Assembly: GCA_002633005.1 (NCBI GenBank) | Contig: NMRA01000092.1 | Location: 547,219-611,218, forward strand | Direction of reading: 5' to 3' | Origin: Phoronis australis | Lineage: Eukaryota; Phoronida; Phoronidae | DNA length: 64,000 nucleotides | Shown: piece by piece, positions 25,541-37,880 of the stretch | Numbering within the stretch: the stretch's first letter is position 1 | How the letters are laid out: every line of letters begins with the position of its first letter | Made by a program: the position numbers and the translations under genes | Notes under the pieces: generated by a model | Databases searched by the model: none | Told to the model about the DNA's origin: nothing | Seen by the model: the letters and a program-made list of their open reading frames with translations, nothing else

Positions 25541-26529
25541 TCTCATTTGTTCAGCGTCGTCTAGAAATAGTATTTTTAAGTATTGATTAGTGTCAGGTGC
25601 CTGTTTACAATATAATTGTTGGATTACGTTTGAGCTTATGAAATGAACGTAGACAATGAGAGACATGCTATAAACATTCCCACTAAATAAGATTGGTCCT
25701 AACCCCGCTTGTCAAGGTAAACGGTGGGGTTTGGAAAATTGAACTAAACCGTATTTATCCACCTTGGCTGAGTCGCACTCGGCTCAGGATCAAAGGGATG
25801 CCGCCAAGCTGCTCTATTCATCGAGTCACCAGCGAGGATAATTGGCTTCGCTCATGCGGATATCATCAGCTGATTACAATCTAGCTAGCAGACTGTACTT
25901 TGTATGGGGAGAGTTTTACGTAGTTTTTACTGTAATATTTGAAAAGAGGAGAGAAAACAAATATGAGTACAACTTTGAATTTTTCAAATCGGCCCAGGAT
26001 AAGAGATTTTGCAACACAGCAATACTCACGATTACTTTCATTTGGCGCGAACGAAAACAAAAATATAGGACCCGAGTTATTTAGATTTGGAACACATGTA
26101 TTGCAATATTCAAAATACGTTTATTATGAATCTTACAAGCTGTAAAACGACGTTGTTTAATTTCATTGTGCTCATTCATTGTCATTTGTCAAATCGGCAA
26201 TTTCCGAGATGTGATCTGCGGCGTGCGCGTATGTGTACAAAACACGTGATGAAATTAAGAAACTTTAGCATGCCGTTATTATTGACAGGGACACGATAAA
26301 ACGAATTTGGATTTTGACTATAGTCTTGATACAGCGAGCTGGCTGACCACTGCGTCAGTGTCTCCGTGAGACCCAGAAATTTCACACAGCCCGTGTAGTT
26401 CACCTCGTCACCTCGTCCCCAACATGTAGATCAAGCCTTGGACTATTAATACTCAACGGTAGAGCTAACGACCATCGGCCTGTGCACACAAAATCTGTGA
26501 GTTACGTAACCAGCACTCACCTTGCACGT

Positions 26530-27097
26530 TGCAGCCGTTTAAGTGAAAAACAATCTAGTAAACGCCATTTTCTTGCATAATCCTCCGCCTTTTGTAACAA
26601 AAAAGCCTGTCGTCGATGACCCGCACACGCACGCTCACTCACTCTCATACGCAGACGACCTTCAAAACAAACGTCACGTGACAACAACATGTGTGTTCAT
26701 CCAGAGATTTTTCTCGTGTTGTGGGTTACGATGTAGCACAGATTTGGACTTAATCGCAATTAATCTGGACTCCACATGAAGATTTCTGGTAATTTGTTGA
26801 GTCAAAACTATATTTTTATTCAAGAGTTCAAGTTTTCCCATTGACGATCAGTCGGCAAGTTTTCGCCCTGTGATGAGCACAATTTTTTGAAAAATTATCG
26901 TATCTAATTTAACAACAGAAGTTGATAGCAATGCACCACAATTTTGTAGAAAGACTGTCATAGGCTATAAATAGGTCAAAGAGCGTAAATTAGATGAATC
27001 CTAGCTTCCGATTTTACCCGTTTGGGAAACTGGGTTTCAACTGGCGTAGGCTACAATAAGCTCCCCTCCCCGTGAAATGAATTATTCTAAGCGTTTA
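26530..27097 (+). mobile_element. family-1 3' half inside palindrome arm A
   Basis: Same order of phrases as 10550-11120 and 47180-47700: 'ttcaaaacaaacgtcacgtg', 'atccagagatttttctcgtg', 'tatttttattcaag', 'agcaatgcaccac', 'gggtttcaac' and 'ttctaagcg'. It stops at 'ctaagcgttt', before the terminal inverted repeat, where B begins. Confidence 0.75.
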
Positions 27098-28848
27098 TCA
27101 TGTCGTGAACACATCCACTAAAACAAGAAACTGTAGGAACACCGCATTTATCCACCTTCACTCTTATCAGGCTTCTATTGTGAGTCAGCATGCGTGAATA
27201 ATTGGCTGATAAGCCACCTCTGGAACTACTTTGGGCTGAATGGATGACCAGGCCATAAAATGATAATTAGCCAAGACCAGTTACTATAATGCAACAAAGA
27301 ACAAGTAATAATGTCTTGCATCACCTAGCCTTGGTGGAAAGCTGTATACTGTATTGGCTCAAACAAACGCTTAGAAAAATTCATTTCACGGGGAGGGGAC
27401 GCTTATTGTAGTGAGCCTACGGCAGTTGAAACCCGGTTTCCCAAACGGGTAAAATCGGAAGCTAGGATTCATCAAATTTACGCTCTGTGACGTATTTGTA
27501 GCCTATGACAGCCTTTCTACAAAATTGTGGTGCATTGCTATCAACTTCCGTTGTTAAATTACGATAATTTTTCAAAAAATTGTGCTCATCACAGGGCGAA
27601 AACTTGCCGACTGATGCGTCGCTGAATCGCGATCGTCAATAGGAAAACTTGTACTCTTGAATAAAAATATAGTTTCGACTCAACAAATTACCTGAAATCT
27701 TCCTGATGTTTTACAATTTTTAAAGTTCCTGTGGAGTCCAGATTAATTGCGATTAAGTCCAAATGTGCGCTACATCGTACTCCACAACACGAGAAAAATC
27801 TCTGGATGAACACACATGTTGTTGTCACGTGACGTTTGTTTTGAAGGTCGTCTGCGTATGAGAGTGAGTGAGCGTGCGTGTGCGGGTCATCGACGATAGA
27901 CTTTTTTGTTACAAAAGGCGGAGGATTATGCAAGAAAATGGCGTTTACTAGATTGTTTTTCACTTAAACGGCTGTAACGTGCAAGGTGAGTGCGCTCGCA
28001 GAGTCACATCTCGGAAGTTTCCGGTTTGACGGATGACAAAGAACGATCTCAATGAAATTACACAAAGTCGTTTTAGAGCTTGTAATAGCTATACAAAACG
28101 TATTTTGAGTATTAAAATGCATTTTTTCCAAAACCTAAATAACACACGGAGTAGTTCTACATTTATACAATCCTAACTTGGGTCCTATATTTTTGTATTC
28201 GTGCGCGCCGAATGAAAGTAATCGTGAGTGTTTCTGTGTTGCAAAATCTCTTATCCTGGGCCGATTTGGAAAATTCAAAGTTGTATTCGTATTTGTTTTC
28301 GCTCCTCTTTTCAAATATTTCAGTAAAAACTACGTAAAATTCTCTCCATAAAAAGTACAGTTGTTAGGCTAGACTGTAATCAGCTGGTCATATCCGCATG
28401 AGCAAAGTCAATTATCCTCGCTCGTGACTTGATGAATAGAGCTGCTTGGCGGCATCCCTTTGAGCATGAGCCGAGCGCGTCTCAGCCAAGGTGGATAAAT
28501 ACGGTCTAGTTCAATTTTCCATACCCCGCCGTTTACCTTAAACACCGGGGTTAGAACCAATTTTATTTAGTGGGAATGTTCATAGCATGTTAGAGCCAAT
28601 ACAGTATACAGCTTTCCACCAAGGCTAGGTGATGCTACCACATTATTCCTTGTTGCATTAGTAACTTGGTCATTGGCTAATTATCATTTTATGGCCTGGT
28701 CATCCATTCAGCCAAAAGTAGTTCCAGAGGTGGCTTATCAGCCAATTATTCACGCATGCTGACTCACAATAGAAGCCTGATAGGAGTGAAGGTGGATAAA
28801 TGCAGTGATCCTATAGTTTCTTGTGGTAGTGGATGTGTTCACGACATG
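27098..28848. mobile_element. possible transposon with ~255 bp terminal inverted repeats
   Basis: B (27098-27360) and B' (28593-28848) are inverted copies that enclose A'. B begins 'atcatgtcgtgaacacatcc' and ends 'gtatactgtattggctc'. Read this way, the right three quarters of the palindrome is one 1.75 kb element with long inverted termini. B also contains 'atttatccacctt', the phrase near the outer end of arm A, so A and B share ancestry at one end. No transposase is visible. Confidence 0.5.
27361..27965 (-). mobile_element. family-1 3' half inside palindrome arm A'
   Basis: Inverse of the arm-A copy, beginning at 'aaacgcttagaaaaattcat'. The minus frame 27688-27963 encodes 91 residues that match the arm-A frame for about 65 residues, but this follows from DNA duplication and is not evidence of a protein. 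Confidence 0.75.
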
Positions 28849-29828
28849 GCTGAACTGTGTAAGCATTGGTGTGCCAACTTTCTCCTAGCTATCGCTGTCG
28901 AACTGATAACGACACTTCTGTATCCTGACTAGCTTATCAGTGAAATCAAAGATACTCATCCCACAGCGTGGGTGCGTAACGGTCATGACCATCGTCGAGA
29001 ACTTCCTAGTATGAGTTGATAAGCTAATCCGTAATAGTGGTATTTCACTCTTTAGTGCAAGTGTATCACAAATGTTTTTCACAGTAGCATAAAATTTGAG
29101 CCTATTAGTTCCTATTAATGCTCCTCTTGTCAAGTAGACTTACTTTTGGATTAGAGCACATATGTTATAAAACTGGTTTTGAACTCTGAACAGAAGTGAT
29201 TCCCAGGCTTGGGAAGAACTAAGGTGCAGGCCCCAGACCAATTTATAGAGCTTCATGTCTTAGTGCTTTTAAGCACTAAAAAACACCATTTAAGTTTTGA
29301 CATTGACTACATTGTCAGCATCATTAAGCCTTATTCTTTATGGCCCTGCGCTGCGTCAGCATCCCAAAAATAAAAAAATAGGAGAAACACCACTGTAATT
29401 GAAAATTTCTTAAGCTTCACGGAAATGAGTTTAACGTGTGAACACACCCAGTGCCAATGTGTTGTGCCCACCATCATGACCTTGTACCGTATCTGCGCTT
29501 CTCCAATGTCCACGAAAAAGGGAAAAGAGAGTTGTCGCAACCTCGACAAACGCAACGCCTTGCCATTCTTTATTGTACAATAAACCAAGGGGAAAATGAG
29601 CAGCAATATCTGAGGACTTATTACACTTAAAGCAATCATGGAAGATGACTAATGAGATAGGTTGTCCTGTCTTTGTACGTAGTATGTATCGACCTATATA
29701 TGCTCGTAATTCAAGGTCAGCCAATTAACATATTGTCAGGCAGTGTGTGGTGTTCTAATTTGACAGTTGATCGTCTGGTGGGGTTGTTCGTTGGTTTTTT
29801 TGATATGAAATTGATGATTTTAAGCACT
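28849..29828. other. no gene recognised; two overlapping minus frames
   Basis: Minus frames at 28885-29133, 29331-29639 and 29431-29724 (82-102 codons) overlap in different registers. They lack motifs I recognise. The 29431-29724 frame has a reasonably protein-like composition but I cannot assign it. Confidence 0.35.
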
Positions 29829-30240
29829 TTAAGGTTATGCAGGACCTTATGACAAGTCTTGTGTAATTTAGACAAATATTAACTGAACTATAAACTTAAC
29901 TAAGTAAATGCACATATATTCTGAAAGTAGAAAGTCTGTAGAAATTGTTTTTTTTTAACTTAATACCAGTCTCCCATCCATAGGGTTGCATCACCATGTC
30001 AGATAGAACAAAAAAGCCAGATATATTCATAGCAAAACAACAGCAACTATAAGATGCCCCATTTTCCTTTTTAACGCCGCATGCAAAAGTGGAACATTTT
30101 ATAAACAATTAGATCAGTTTTGGAGAATAATGCAGCAAAGCATAGTATCTGAAAAGTTCACATAAATCCGATCAGCCTTTTCTGAAAGTTGATGTTCCAA
30201 GGTGAGTCCAAATTTGGACACTTTTCTACGGTCTTGCGTC
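29829..30240 (+). mobile_element. family-3 element with clear left terminus
   Basis: It begins 'ttaaggttatgcaggacctt'. It continues with 'tctgaaagtagaaagtctgt' and 'agcatagtatctgaaaagtt', and closes near 'ggacacttttctacggtctt', the inverse-like right end of the family ('ctacggtcctacaaaacctt' in the 56.1 kb copy). The terminal-inverted-repeat consensus TTAAGGTTWTGYAGGACC is deduced from this, the 7.2 kb and the 56.1 kb copies. Confidence 0.7.
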
Positions 30241-30244
30241 ATCT

Positions 30245-33200
30245 TCGAAATAATGAATTGTCAGTTCTCTTCCATGGTCCAGTAATCACGTACACTTGAA
30301 GCCAACTTTTAACACTAAGCCACCTGAATCAAAGTTGGTGTTCTTACACTGAAGGCAAGTTCACTGAACACCTTTAAATGTTCTTACACCACAGGCACAA
30401 AGTTATGAAAAGGTGTTCATAAATCTGCAAATCATTAACATTGGCTATTACACTTCATTTTACCTTGTTTAACAAGGGGGTAACATGGTATTATTACCCA
30501 GGAAGAATGTTGCCAGCATCTTACCACATAAAATTACATCTCAATTTGCCTTTGCTCTTGAGTAGCCTTCCTAACTGGCTTCGTTGGTTGTCTGTTATAG
30601 ACTAGGTTGTGGTAAAGAGGGTACTGAACCTTAATGAAGAAAACCCACTTCACTTATGGCATGACATAACATCAGCCTTCCACTTCTCAACTCTGTCTAG
30701 GATTCCTTCCTCTGGTCAGAGTATCTTCATTTTTTTTGATTAGTTTGTGGCACTTGACATCTAGTTAAGCCCATAATTTGTGAAACCAGAAATTGATTCA
30801 GTGAGATGGCAGCTCCTTAACTTCTCATCAAGACAAGGTCGCAAGCATCAAACTCCTGGCTAAATCAAGTTGGCATGGGTGAATGTTGATCTTCAGCTGT
30901 TAGTGAACTCCAATCCCTCCAGTGCCTGTTATTATGTGTAAATTAGAAATACTAACTCACAGTATTAAAGAATGACAAGGAAGGGTTCCACTAAAAACAT
31001 GCACCAAACCAATCGGGTTATCAACGATGATGCTGAATGGAAATGGAACTAAAGCATTGGATTCAACAGTTGCTTTGAGTGTGGTACAGTAAAATCTCCT
31101 CAATTTCGGACAAAAACATTTGCCATGGAAATTGGATTTTTTCATTTTTCAAAGGCATTTCTTCTATTAGGTATTGTACATTAAAGATGCTCTGTCTCAT
31201 TAAAACCGTGAATATTTAAATTTGTAGCAAGTGCCACCTTGTAACTTTCTGGAGAACTGTGAGTACAAGTATAATCAGGAAACAAAACAACTTGTAAGTA
31301 AAATGCGGTTTTAAAGAAAACATCACAACTGAAACACTTAAAAACAATTGTGAACATATAGAAAACCTTAGTAATTTCAAATATTACACAATCGTTATTT
31401 GATAGTGTCATGAACAAATAATAAAAACTGTACCTTGTTTTATTAGGGAAACGACATATTGTCATACTCATTTACATAAAAATAGTCTCGCAAAACAAGA
31501 TTTTCGCAAGATTGTAATGGTATCTGGTTCTCGGATGGCAAAATTGGGGCACACCGGAAGACCCAAGGTTGTTTGTAAACTAGTATTTCATTTGCATATT
31601 CACAATTTAATGAAACAGCATCTTTAAAACTGTATGTTCGGAAAATCCTTGGTGGTCACAGAATCTCATTATGCCCGGTCACAAAAATATTACCTAGATC
31701 TTTGTAATCAGTGACATGTAACTACATTTTGCATCATGTTTGTCAGGGATTTCATGTAAGGCATTTTAGCCAAAAAATGGAGATGTACTCAACTTTCCTT
31801 GAAAAAAATGAAAGTCATTATTTTTGATAGTCAAGCTCTTCGGCTAAATGGCCTTAAAAGAAAATACCACACATGCTGTTGTAGCTAATAAAGTAAAGAA
31901 ACCAAATTTGCAAGTTTCAGGCAAGAAATCACGTTTTTTGGAAATACCATGACCTAGTAAAAAAATTATTATTCTTTTAGAAATAATGTAATCCTGTCAT
32001 TACGGATATACAGACATTGCTTTCAGACAGAATAATATTCTGTGACCATCATGTATTTTTCAAAATGTGTAATTTTATGGGTCTACTTAGGCTTAAAAAG
32101 TCAATTTTGATTCTTGGCAAAGACAATTAGGACAATTACCCTAAGTTTTCCCAATGGTTAGAGGTGTTCTTGCTATTTAAAAAATAGATAAGCATGACAC
32201 TAAAATGGAAGTTTCGTTTTCAAGTTTTAAGATTGTTAACAGCCAGTTTTACAATAAATTTTGTGCATTCACAGTATCGGTTTATTGAATTACTAAACAC
32301 TAAACTACACTGAAGAAAAATTGTTTTGTGAGAGAGGTATTAAGTTTGGTGTCAAAATTCTTGAAGTAGTTTGGATTAAATGTGTGTAGTTTTGAAGTCA
32401 CGATCACTTTTCACATGCCATTTTATTACGCAATAGCAAAATAACAGAATGTCAAAACAACACTTTGTTTATAGCAAGTTAGTAATAAAAGGCAATTACC
32501 CCTTAGATTCCAGGTCTTAAACAGCGAAAAACTGTGATTTATCACTTGGATAACCTCAGTCTCATAAATACGTAGCCAATTCTATCATGCCTCAGTTCGC
32601 TGACCACACAGGCACTTGAATTGGAGTAAGTTGAGTGAGTGCAAATTGTATTATCTCTAAGAATTGGGGTAAGTTTTCATACTAGTTTAACTTTTGTCCA
32701 CACAACACAAATAACTTATATACTGATCACTTATATACTAGCCCAAGTTCCATCTGTCACAAAGGGCACTAGTGGAGTCTGGACACATTTCAATTTTTGT
32801 TTGTCAGTAGGTGCAATATGAGGAAACAATGTTTGACTTATAGTGCCAATGCAATAATATTTGACACATCGCAAATGCAATTTATAACAGGTCCGATTGT
32901 CATTAACTAATTGCTATTTGAACATCTTGGAGTAAATGAAATCAGTAATTATGCAGCAAATATTGACCTGTGCCAATTATTGACTTTGGAGGGCCATTTC
33001 TCTACACGTGATGACTGAGTATTGAGCTGTAATATGAAGTGACTCAGTATTTCATCACATTCAACTCACACTTGGCTATTCCCAGCTTTTGCATTAGAGT
33101 TAGGTCATATTTTTGTTAGCAAGATAACTAACTTGTAAACTGCTACCTTTGCCACTGGAAAGTATTAATTCTGAAACTAAAAATGGAAGGCATATTTTTC

Positions 33201-34930
33201 CCTTGTCGTAGTTAGTATGCTTGTTCAATTTATTTTTTAGAAATGATTTTGAATGAAACAGTCTTACCGGACCATTACGTTTGTCACAAAGGCTCAATTT
33301 GTCCTATGACATGTCATGATCCTGTTGGTGAAAACAGAAGCCACTCATAAAAGTCCACATGCTGTGACCTGCAGACAGCGATTACTATACCTTTTGTGTT
33401 TCCAAAGCAATAAACCTAATCTGCTGTAAATAATTTCAGGTGTGCACTAACAAAGATTTACACACTCAATCATGCTGCTTGGCTGGGGTATACCTAATGT
33501 TGTCACCAAAATTCCTGTGACGTCATGAGAGACCACGCTGGATGAAGCACCTCAGCTAGCCTAGTCTTGGTATAGCAAGGCCTGTAAACACTATTCCCTA
33601 GTCATGTGGGACATGCCACTCAGAAAGGTGACTTTTTCGCGTTCCGTGTGCCTTTTTGTATAAATTCCCAACAACAGGGTTCACTTTACAGGGTTTGAAA
33701 CTACAGTAACTTTTTCTTCCGCTTGCCCTATGGGCAAGTCCACTCAGAGTTTACTTACCTAAACAGAAAATTCATGTTGGCTAGAATATGAAACTTTTTT
33801 GGTGCTGAATTAAACAATTTGAAGCTGTTGCAGGAAGATTAAAAATTTCAATCACTTTCAAAGAATTTTTAATTAATGAAAACCTGAATGAAATTCAGTA
33901 ACAAATAATCAATAGACCTATATGTTCCAGGTCAAGAATGAAATGCATACAGGTCATAAATCAGCTTTTTGCCAAAAATGTGACCTCCAGACAGTGTTTG
34001 TAAACATTAGGAACCCCTCCTTTTCACCTGCCCATAGATAGTGTGATTCGCATTGCGTTATAAATAGGCCTTGTCTTGATTTCATACTGACTATTTCAGC
34101 AGTATGGATGAAGAGTTCATCGATCTTATGTAGATGCTTTCTACAAATAAGTCCTTTTTGGTGCACAACTCTCTAAATATAAATAAATGGACATCTTATT
34201 CACTCCCGTAAAAATATACCAAAGGTAACCCCACCCCTGGTATGAGAATAACTGATTTTCAGTGTTTTATGGCCCTTTTCCCTGGCCTTGCTTGATAGTT
34301 CAGGGTCTGCAGTCAGCGTCACTGCCTTGGAGTGCTTAAATCTCCTCTAAGACCAAAGTTGAAATGTAGTAAACTGGATTTAATGCTGTAAACTGCTGGA
34401 TTAAACCACAGAGTGATGACAGGGAATGGCTTGACTTGGGTGTCATCAAACTTGTCAGCTAGTGTCACTGTCAACAACGGCACCACATTATGTTATTTTT
34501 TGTAAATATTTTGATCAACCAATCACCATTCTACAATTGTATGCATTTCATTACAGTTATTATCCAAGTATGGGCTCGACTCTTCATATTTAAGAACACT
34601 TAAAACTTCCAAGTTTGAAATTGCTCTGTACTTACCTGATGATTAAACTTGATTAATCTTGATTTGACTCAATGGGATATGGCATTTAGTTAATATGACT
34701 CAATGTGATTATTCATTCTCAACATTTCAGTTGGGAGTGGGTGGCCTACTTGATCATTAACTAATTGCCATTCATTTCACTAAATGGAAATAAATGATTA
34801 AAATATTACGCAACACATATTTACACATGGTCGATTGGACCCTCTGTAGCATTCAAGGTGATTGGAGTGATTGGGCAGCAAATTCTCTTTTAGACATTGT
34901 GTTGACACTTAAGCAGCGTTTATAGGTTTA
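30245..34930. other. no gene; one loose family-5 relative
   Basis: About 31085-31180 contains 'ctcaatttcggacaaaaaca', a T-rich run and 'ttttcaaaggca', resembling family 5. Otherwise no gene, RNA or bordered repeat is seen across 4.7 kb. Short minus frames at 30957, 31181, 33100 and 33954 are unremarkable. Confidence 0.4.
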
Positions 34931-34932
34931 TA

Positions 34933-35012
34933 GTCTCTCTCCCTCCCTCTCTCTTCCTCTCCCTCCCTCTCTCTCTCCCTCTCCCTCCCTCTCTATCCCT
35001 CTCTCTCCCTCT
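34933..35012 (+). repeat. CT-rich microsatellite (CCCTCTCT)n
   Basis: About 80 bases of uninterrupted pyrimidine apart from single A or T breaks, built on ctctccctcc and ctctct. On the minus strand it is a GA tract. Confidence 0.97.
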
Positions 35013-35340
35013 AGGCCACCCACAGCTCTTTATGTGGAGTGCTGACCCGTTGATTACAACAACACGATCTTTCCCGTACTCGATAAGGAAGCGCTGCTAT
35101 TGAGAGCTTGTTACTAGCTGTAAAAAACCATGGGCGCTAATTACCTTAATAGTTAGCTATTCATGTACGATTTATTTTTACTGACGCAGATGAGTGTACG
35201 TCCCTCGCACCTGCTGTACAAACGGTCTGTCTCTGGACACCTAGTATTATAGTGTACGAACTGTTTGAGAAATCCTAGTACAACCCTAAAGGGATGTAGT
35301 GTTTTCAGTCAGGATGTGTTCATCTTAATGTATAGTCCCA

Positions 35341-35743
35341 TCCACACACAGCCTACCTTAGAACAACTTGCACCAGTACAACTTAACCCACTTAGTGGAG
35401 TGTCCACACACACGTCAGATGACTAGGGTGAGGCGGAAGATGTCGTTCTGTGCATGACAGTGAACACCTAATGTGAATATGATGCGCTAAAGAAAACCTG
35501 TCTGTATGTAACCGCAGCTGATAATTACATCTACCTCAGCCCAAGTTTGCGGCCACACAGGAATAGAAGTGGCGCAAGTTACCCTACAACAAGTTTCCCT
35601 ACCTCGATAAGGTGGAGTAAGTTGTCACAAGTGGGATAAGTTGCACTAATTTAAGTAGCATCCACACATCCCTCAAACCTAACCACAACTCGTTCCTGGA
35701 GTAACTTGTTCTCGGGGGGGGGGGGAGAAAGCCTGTGTGTGGA
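35341..35743. mobile_element. family-4 inverted-repeat element (403 bp)
   Basis: It starts 'tccacacacagcctacctta' and ends 'gcctgtgtgtgga', an imperfect inverted pair. It is full of short repeats of 'caacttgcaccagt' and 'aagttgcactaatt' type. The copy at 43511-43890 shares 'gtttgcggccacac', 'gaatagaagtggcgcaagtt', 'acaagtttccctacct' and 'aaggtggagtaagttgtcac'. A 13-base poly-G run near the right end interrupts the terminus. No protein is encoded. Confidence 0.8.
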
Positions 35744-35783
35744 CACGCTTAATTGGCATCCCTACTCATTTCCACTGGTTATA

Positions 35784-35880
35784 TGCGGAACAAAAGATTG
35801 CAGGAATGTTCATAAATGGAGTAGATTAATGTCTGGATTTGGAATGTGTTGTCCTTTGAAGATGACACTAAAATTGAGCT
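35784..35880 (+). repeat. dispersed repeat family 7
   Basis: 'ggaacaaaagattgcaggaa', 'tggagtagattaatgtctgg', 'tttgaagatgac'. The same order appears at 54840-54930 ('aacaaaagactgcaggaatg', 'tggactagattgatatttga', 'ttggagttgacag') and 56850-56945. It lies immediately beyond the family-4 right end. Confidence 0.6.
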
Positions 35881-36515
35881 ATAAGGTGAAAATCTTGGTA
35901 ATCCATCCTGTTTGTGGTGTAGATGTTGATTTGTCTGAACCTTTGACCCAGAATGCACCAGTCGTTGTCTGACAGGTGAGTTAATCATTACTGATGAGGT
36001 TTTTTATTTAATTCACCGACACTGTAGAAAGAAAAATGAGTGCCTCCCGACACGTTTATGGCCCTACGGTTCTTAATTGTTTCCTGCATTATGCAAAATA
36101 TAGTTCCGAACAGTTGTTATTGCGAGGTTCGGGTTTCCTTAATTATTCACATTACGGCAATACAGTACACGTTTCACATCCTCACAAGGCAGTAAGGCAA
36201 TTAGTTGATGCTCTTAGGTGTGAAAAATATTACATGTAGTTTACGTAATATATAAGATCATATTACATAAAGTCTACATATCTCCAAACCTAAAAGTTAC
36301 TGGATGAATGAACGTCTATTACCTGAGCAATAACTTTGATTTCTGCTTGGAATTTGCATTGACAAAATCTTAATGACTGTAGCCTGTTTGATTGTATTTG
36401 ATGATTTTTCTAACTTTCTGTCTGATTTTCTAGTTGAGGACTTAGCAGGAGACATGTAGCACAAGCAGTTGCAATCATGGATTCATCCCCTGAATAATGT
36501 TTTGTGCGTAAATGC
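35881..36515. other. no gene recognised
   Basis: Two short plus frames (35706-35972, 36036-36239) without motifs. Nothing else is seen. Confidence 0.4.
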
Positions 36516-36519
36516 TGCC

Positions 36520-37195
36520 TTGATGTTATGAAGGTGTTTTGAAGAATGTCCAAAACTTGGGAAGATTACATCTCGGATTCATATTCAAACTTTCACATAT
36601 TATGCTTTATACCATGTTCAACAAAACATTATTATGAATTGTTTGTGAAATATTCCACTTTTGCACAAGGGTGAATACAGGACTTTTATAATTTTGATGA
36701 AAAACTGAAAAGTTCTATGAAACAAAAACAAAATTATATTTAGAAGACTGTAACAACTGTGTTTTAGAGGTTTCATCATGAAATTTACCTCATGAAATAT
36801 GGCCATGTCGTTAATACCGTTGTTTTGTTATGGATGTACCTTTCGTGTTTTGCTAAATTTTACTGAAAGACCTGCTTCCATGAGCCAATTAATGTCAGAT
36901 TGGTAATAAAAAAATCAAAACTCTACAGGCTTTGTAGTTTAAGAAATGTATAATTTTACTGTGTTAAAATCTACGTCAGTAAGAGAACAGAAGGCCAGTA
37001 ATGTGTAAGCATATATATTTGTGCCTGAAGCAGGCGATACAGTAAGGCCGATAGAGGAAGAGAGACCCCTTACGGCAATGACATAAACTAACGGAGGGAG
37101 GAACTCGGTGGCTGGCGCTGGCGCTATAGTTTTGTAAATATTTGGCTAAATACGCCAACTGGTCAATAAATTCCTACATGACCTAAACTGTTAAG
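36520..37195 (-). mobile_element. family-3 element, reverse orientation, decayed termini
   Basis: Shows 'gaatgtccaaaacttgggaa', 'ttatgctttataccatgttc', 'atgaattgtttgtgaaatat' and 'cctacatgacctaaactgtt', which parallel 7241-7716 in the same direction. Between these lie unrelated or highly diverged bases, so the copy may carry an insertion. Confidence 0.55.
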
Positions 37196-37256
37196 GAAAC
37201 TTCTGGGGAACCATGTGACATTAGTTATCAACACATTCTAGAGAGACCGACTTCCC

Positions 37257-37550
37257 CAGTGACCAATGCTTGGCATGGTCACTTAGTTACCTGTGACTTT
37301 GCCAGTGACCGCGATGGTCACACATCTGTCTTGCCTATGGTTATTTATTTACCACTTCTCCAATGACCAGCATGGTCACACAGGTATTGGCCTCTTTGCC
37401 AGTGACCAACACTTGGCCAAGTCAAACATCTGTAGTGTATATGGTCACTTATTTGCCACTTCGCCAGTGGCCTGCATGGTAACACATCTGTCATGTCTGG
37501 TCAGTTATTGGTGACTTTGCCAGTGACCAAGCTTGGCAAGGTCATTCTCA
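37257..37550 (+). repeat. degenerate tandem repeat built on 'ccagtgaccagcatggtcac'
   Basis: 'cagtgacc' or a close variant recurs at about 37257, 37303, 37361, 37399, 37464 and 37520, usually followed by 'gcatggtcac' and then 'catctgtc' or 'ttattt'. Spacing is 38-65 bp, so units have lost or gained segments. The 73-codon frame across it is a product of the repeat. Confidence 0.8.
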
Positions 37551-37880
37551 ATCAAACATGTCTAGCCGTTTCTTAGTACCAAAGTCTTATTACTTCACTA
37601 AAGAAGAACACTTAGCACAGTCAATTGAAGTGGCTCTTATTATAAGTAACCAATACCAAGCAGCAGTTGACATAGCACCCCACATGGCACTGCATGGTGG
37701 TACATAGACCAATAACTGACATATCTTCTGATGTTTAGTAAATGAGGCAGAAACAACAGGTGAACCTTCTGGAATGTTTCACTTTGAAATCGGATCAGAT
37801 TTAATTGGCTCTGTAAGATCATGAAAGGCTTATGATGTTCCTTACAGGTGGTTTATTTGAAAAGTTAAAACATTAGAAAA

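Larger units (their letters stand above)
25663..28848. repeat. large imperfect palindrome of order A-B-A'-B'
   Basis: Arm A (25663-27097) is repeated inverted as A' (27361-28592). The sequence between them, B (27098-27360), is itself repeated inverted as B' (28593-28848). Landmarks: 'acatgctataaacattccca' at 25663 against its inverse ending at 28590; 'atttatccaccttggctgag' at 25750 against its inverse near 28490; and the paired open frames 26543-26779 (+) and 27688-27963 (-), which share most residues because they are the same DNA. Arm A carries about 280 bp (roughly 26220-26505) missing from A', and the arms differ by many substitutions. The inner ~600 bp of each arm is the 3' half of family 1. 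Confidence 0.9.

Noticed and set aside
26543-27963. Open frames 26543-26779 (+) and 27688-27963 (-) encode nearly the same peptide, suggesting a conserved gene.
   Set aside because: They are the same DNA in the two arms of the palindrome. Similarity follows from duplication, and the homologous stretch of the other family-1 copies does not keep the frame.
29431-29724. Minus frame of 97 codons with protein-like composition.
   Set aside because: I could not link it to any family and a second frame overlaps it. Left as unassigned.
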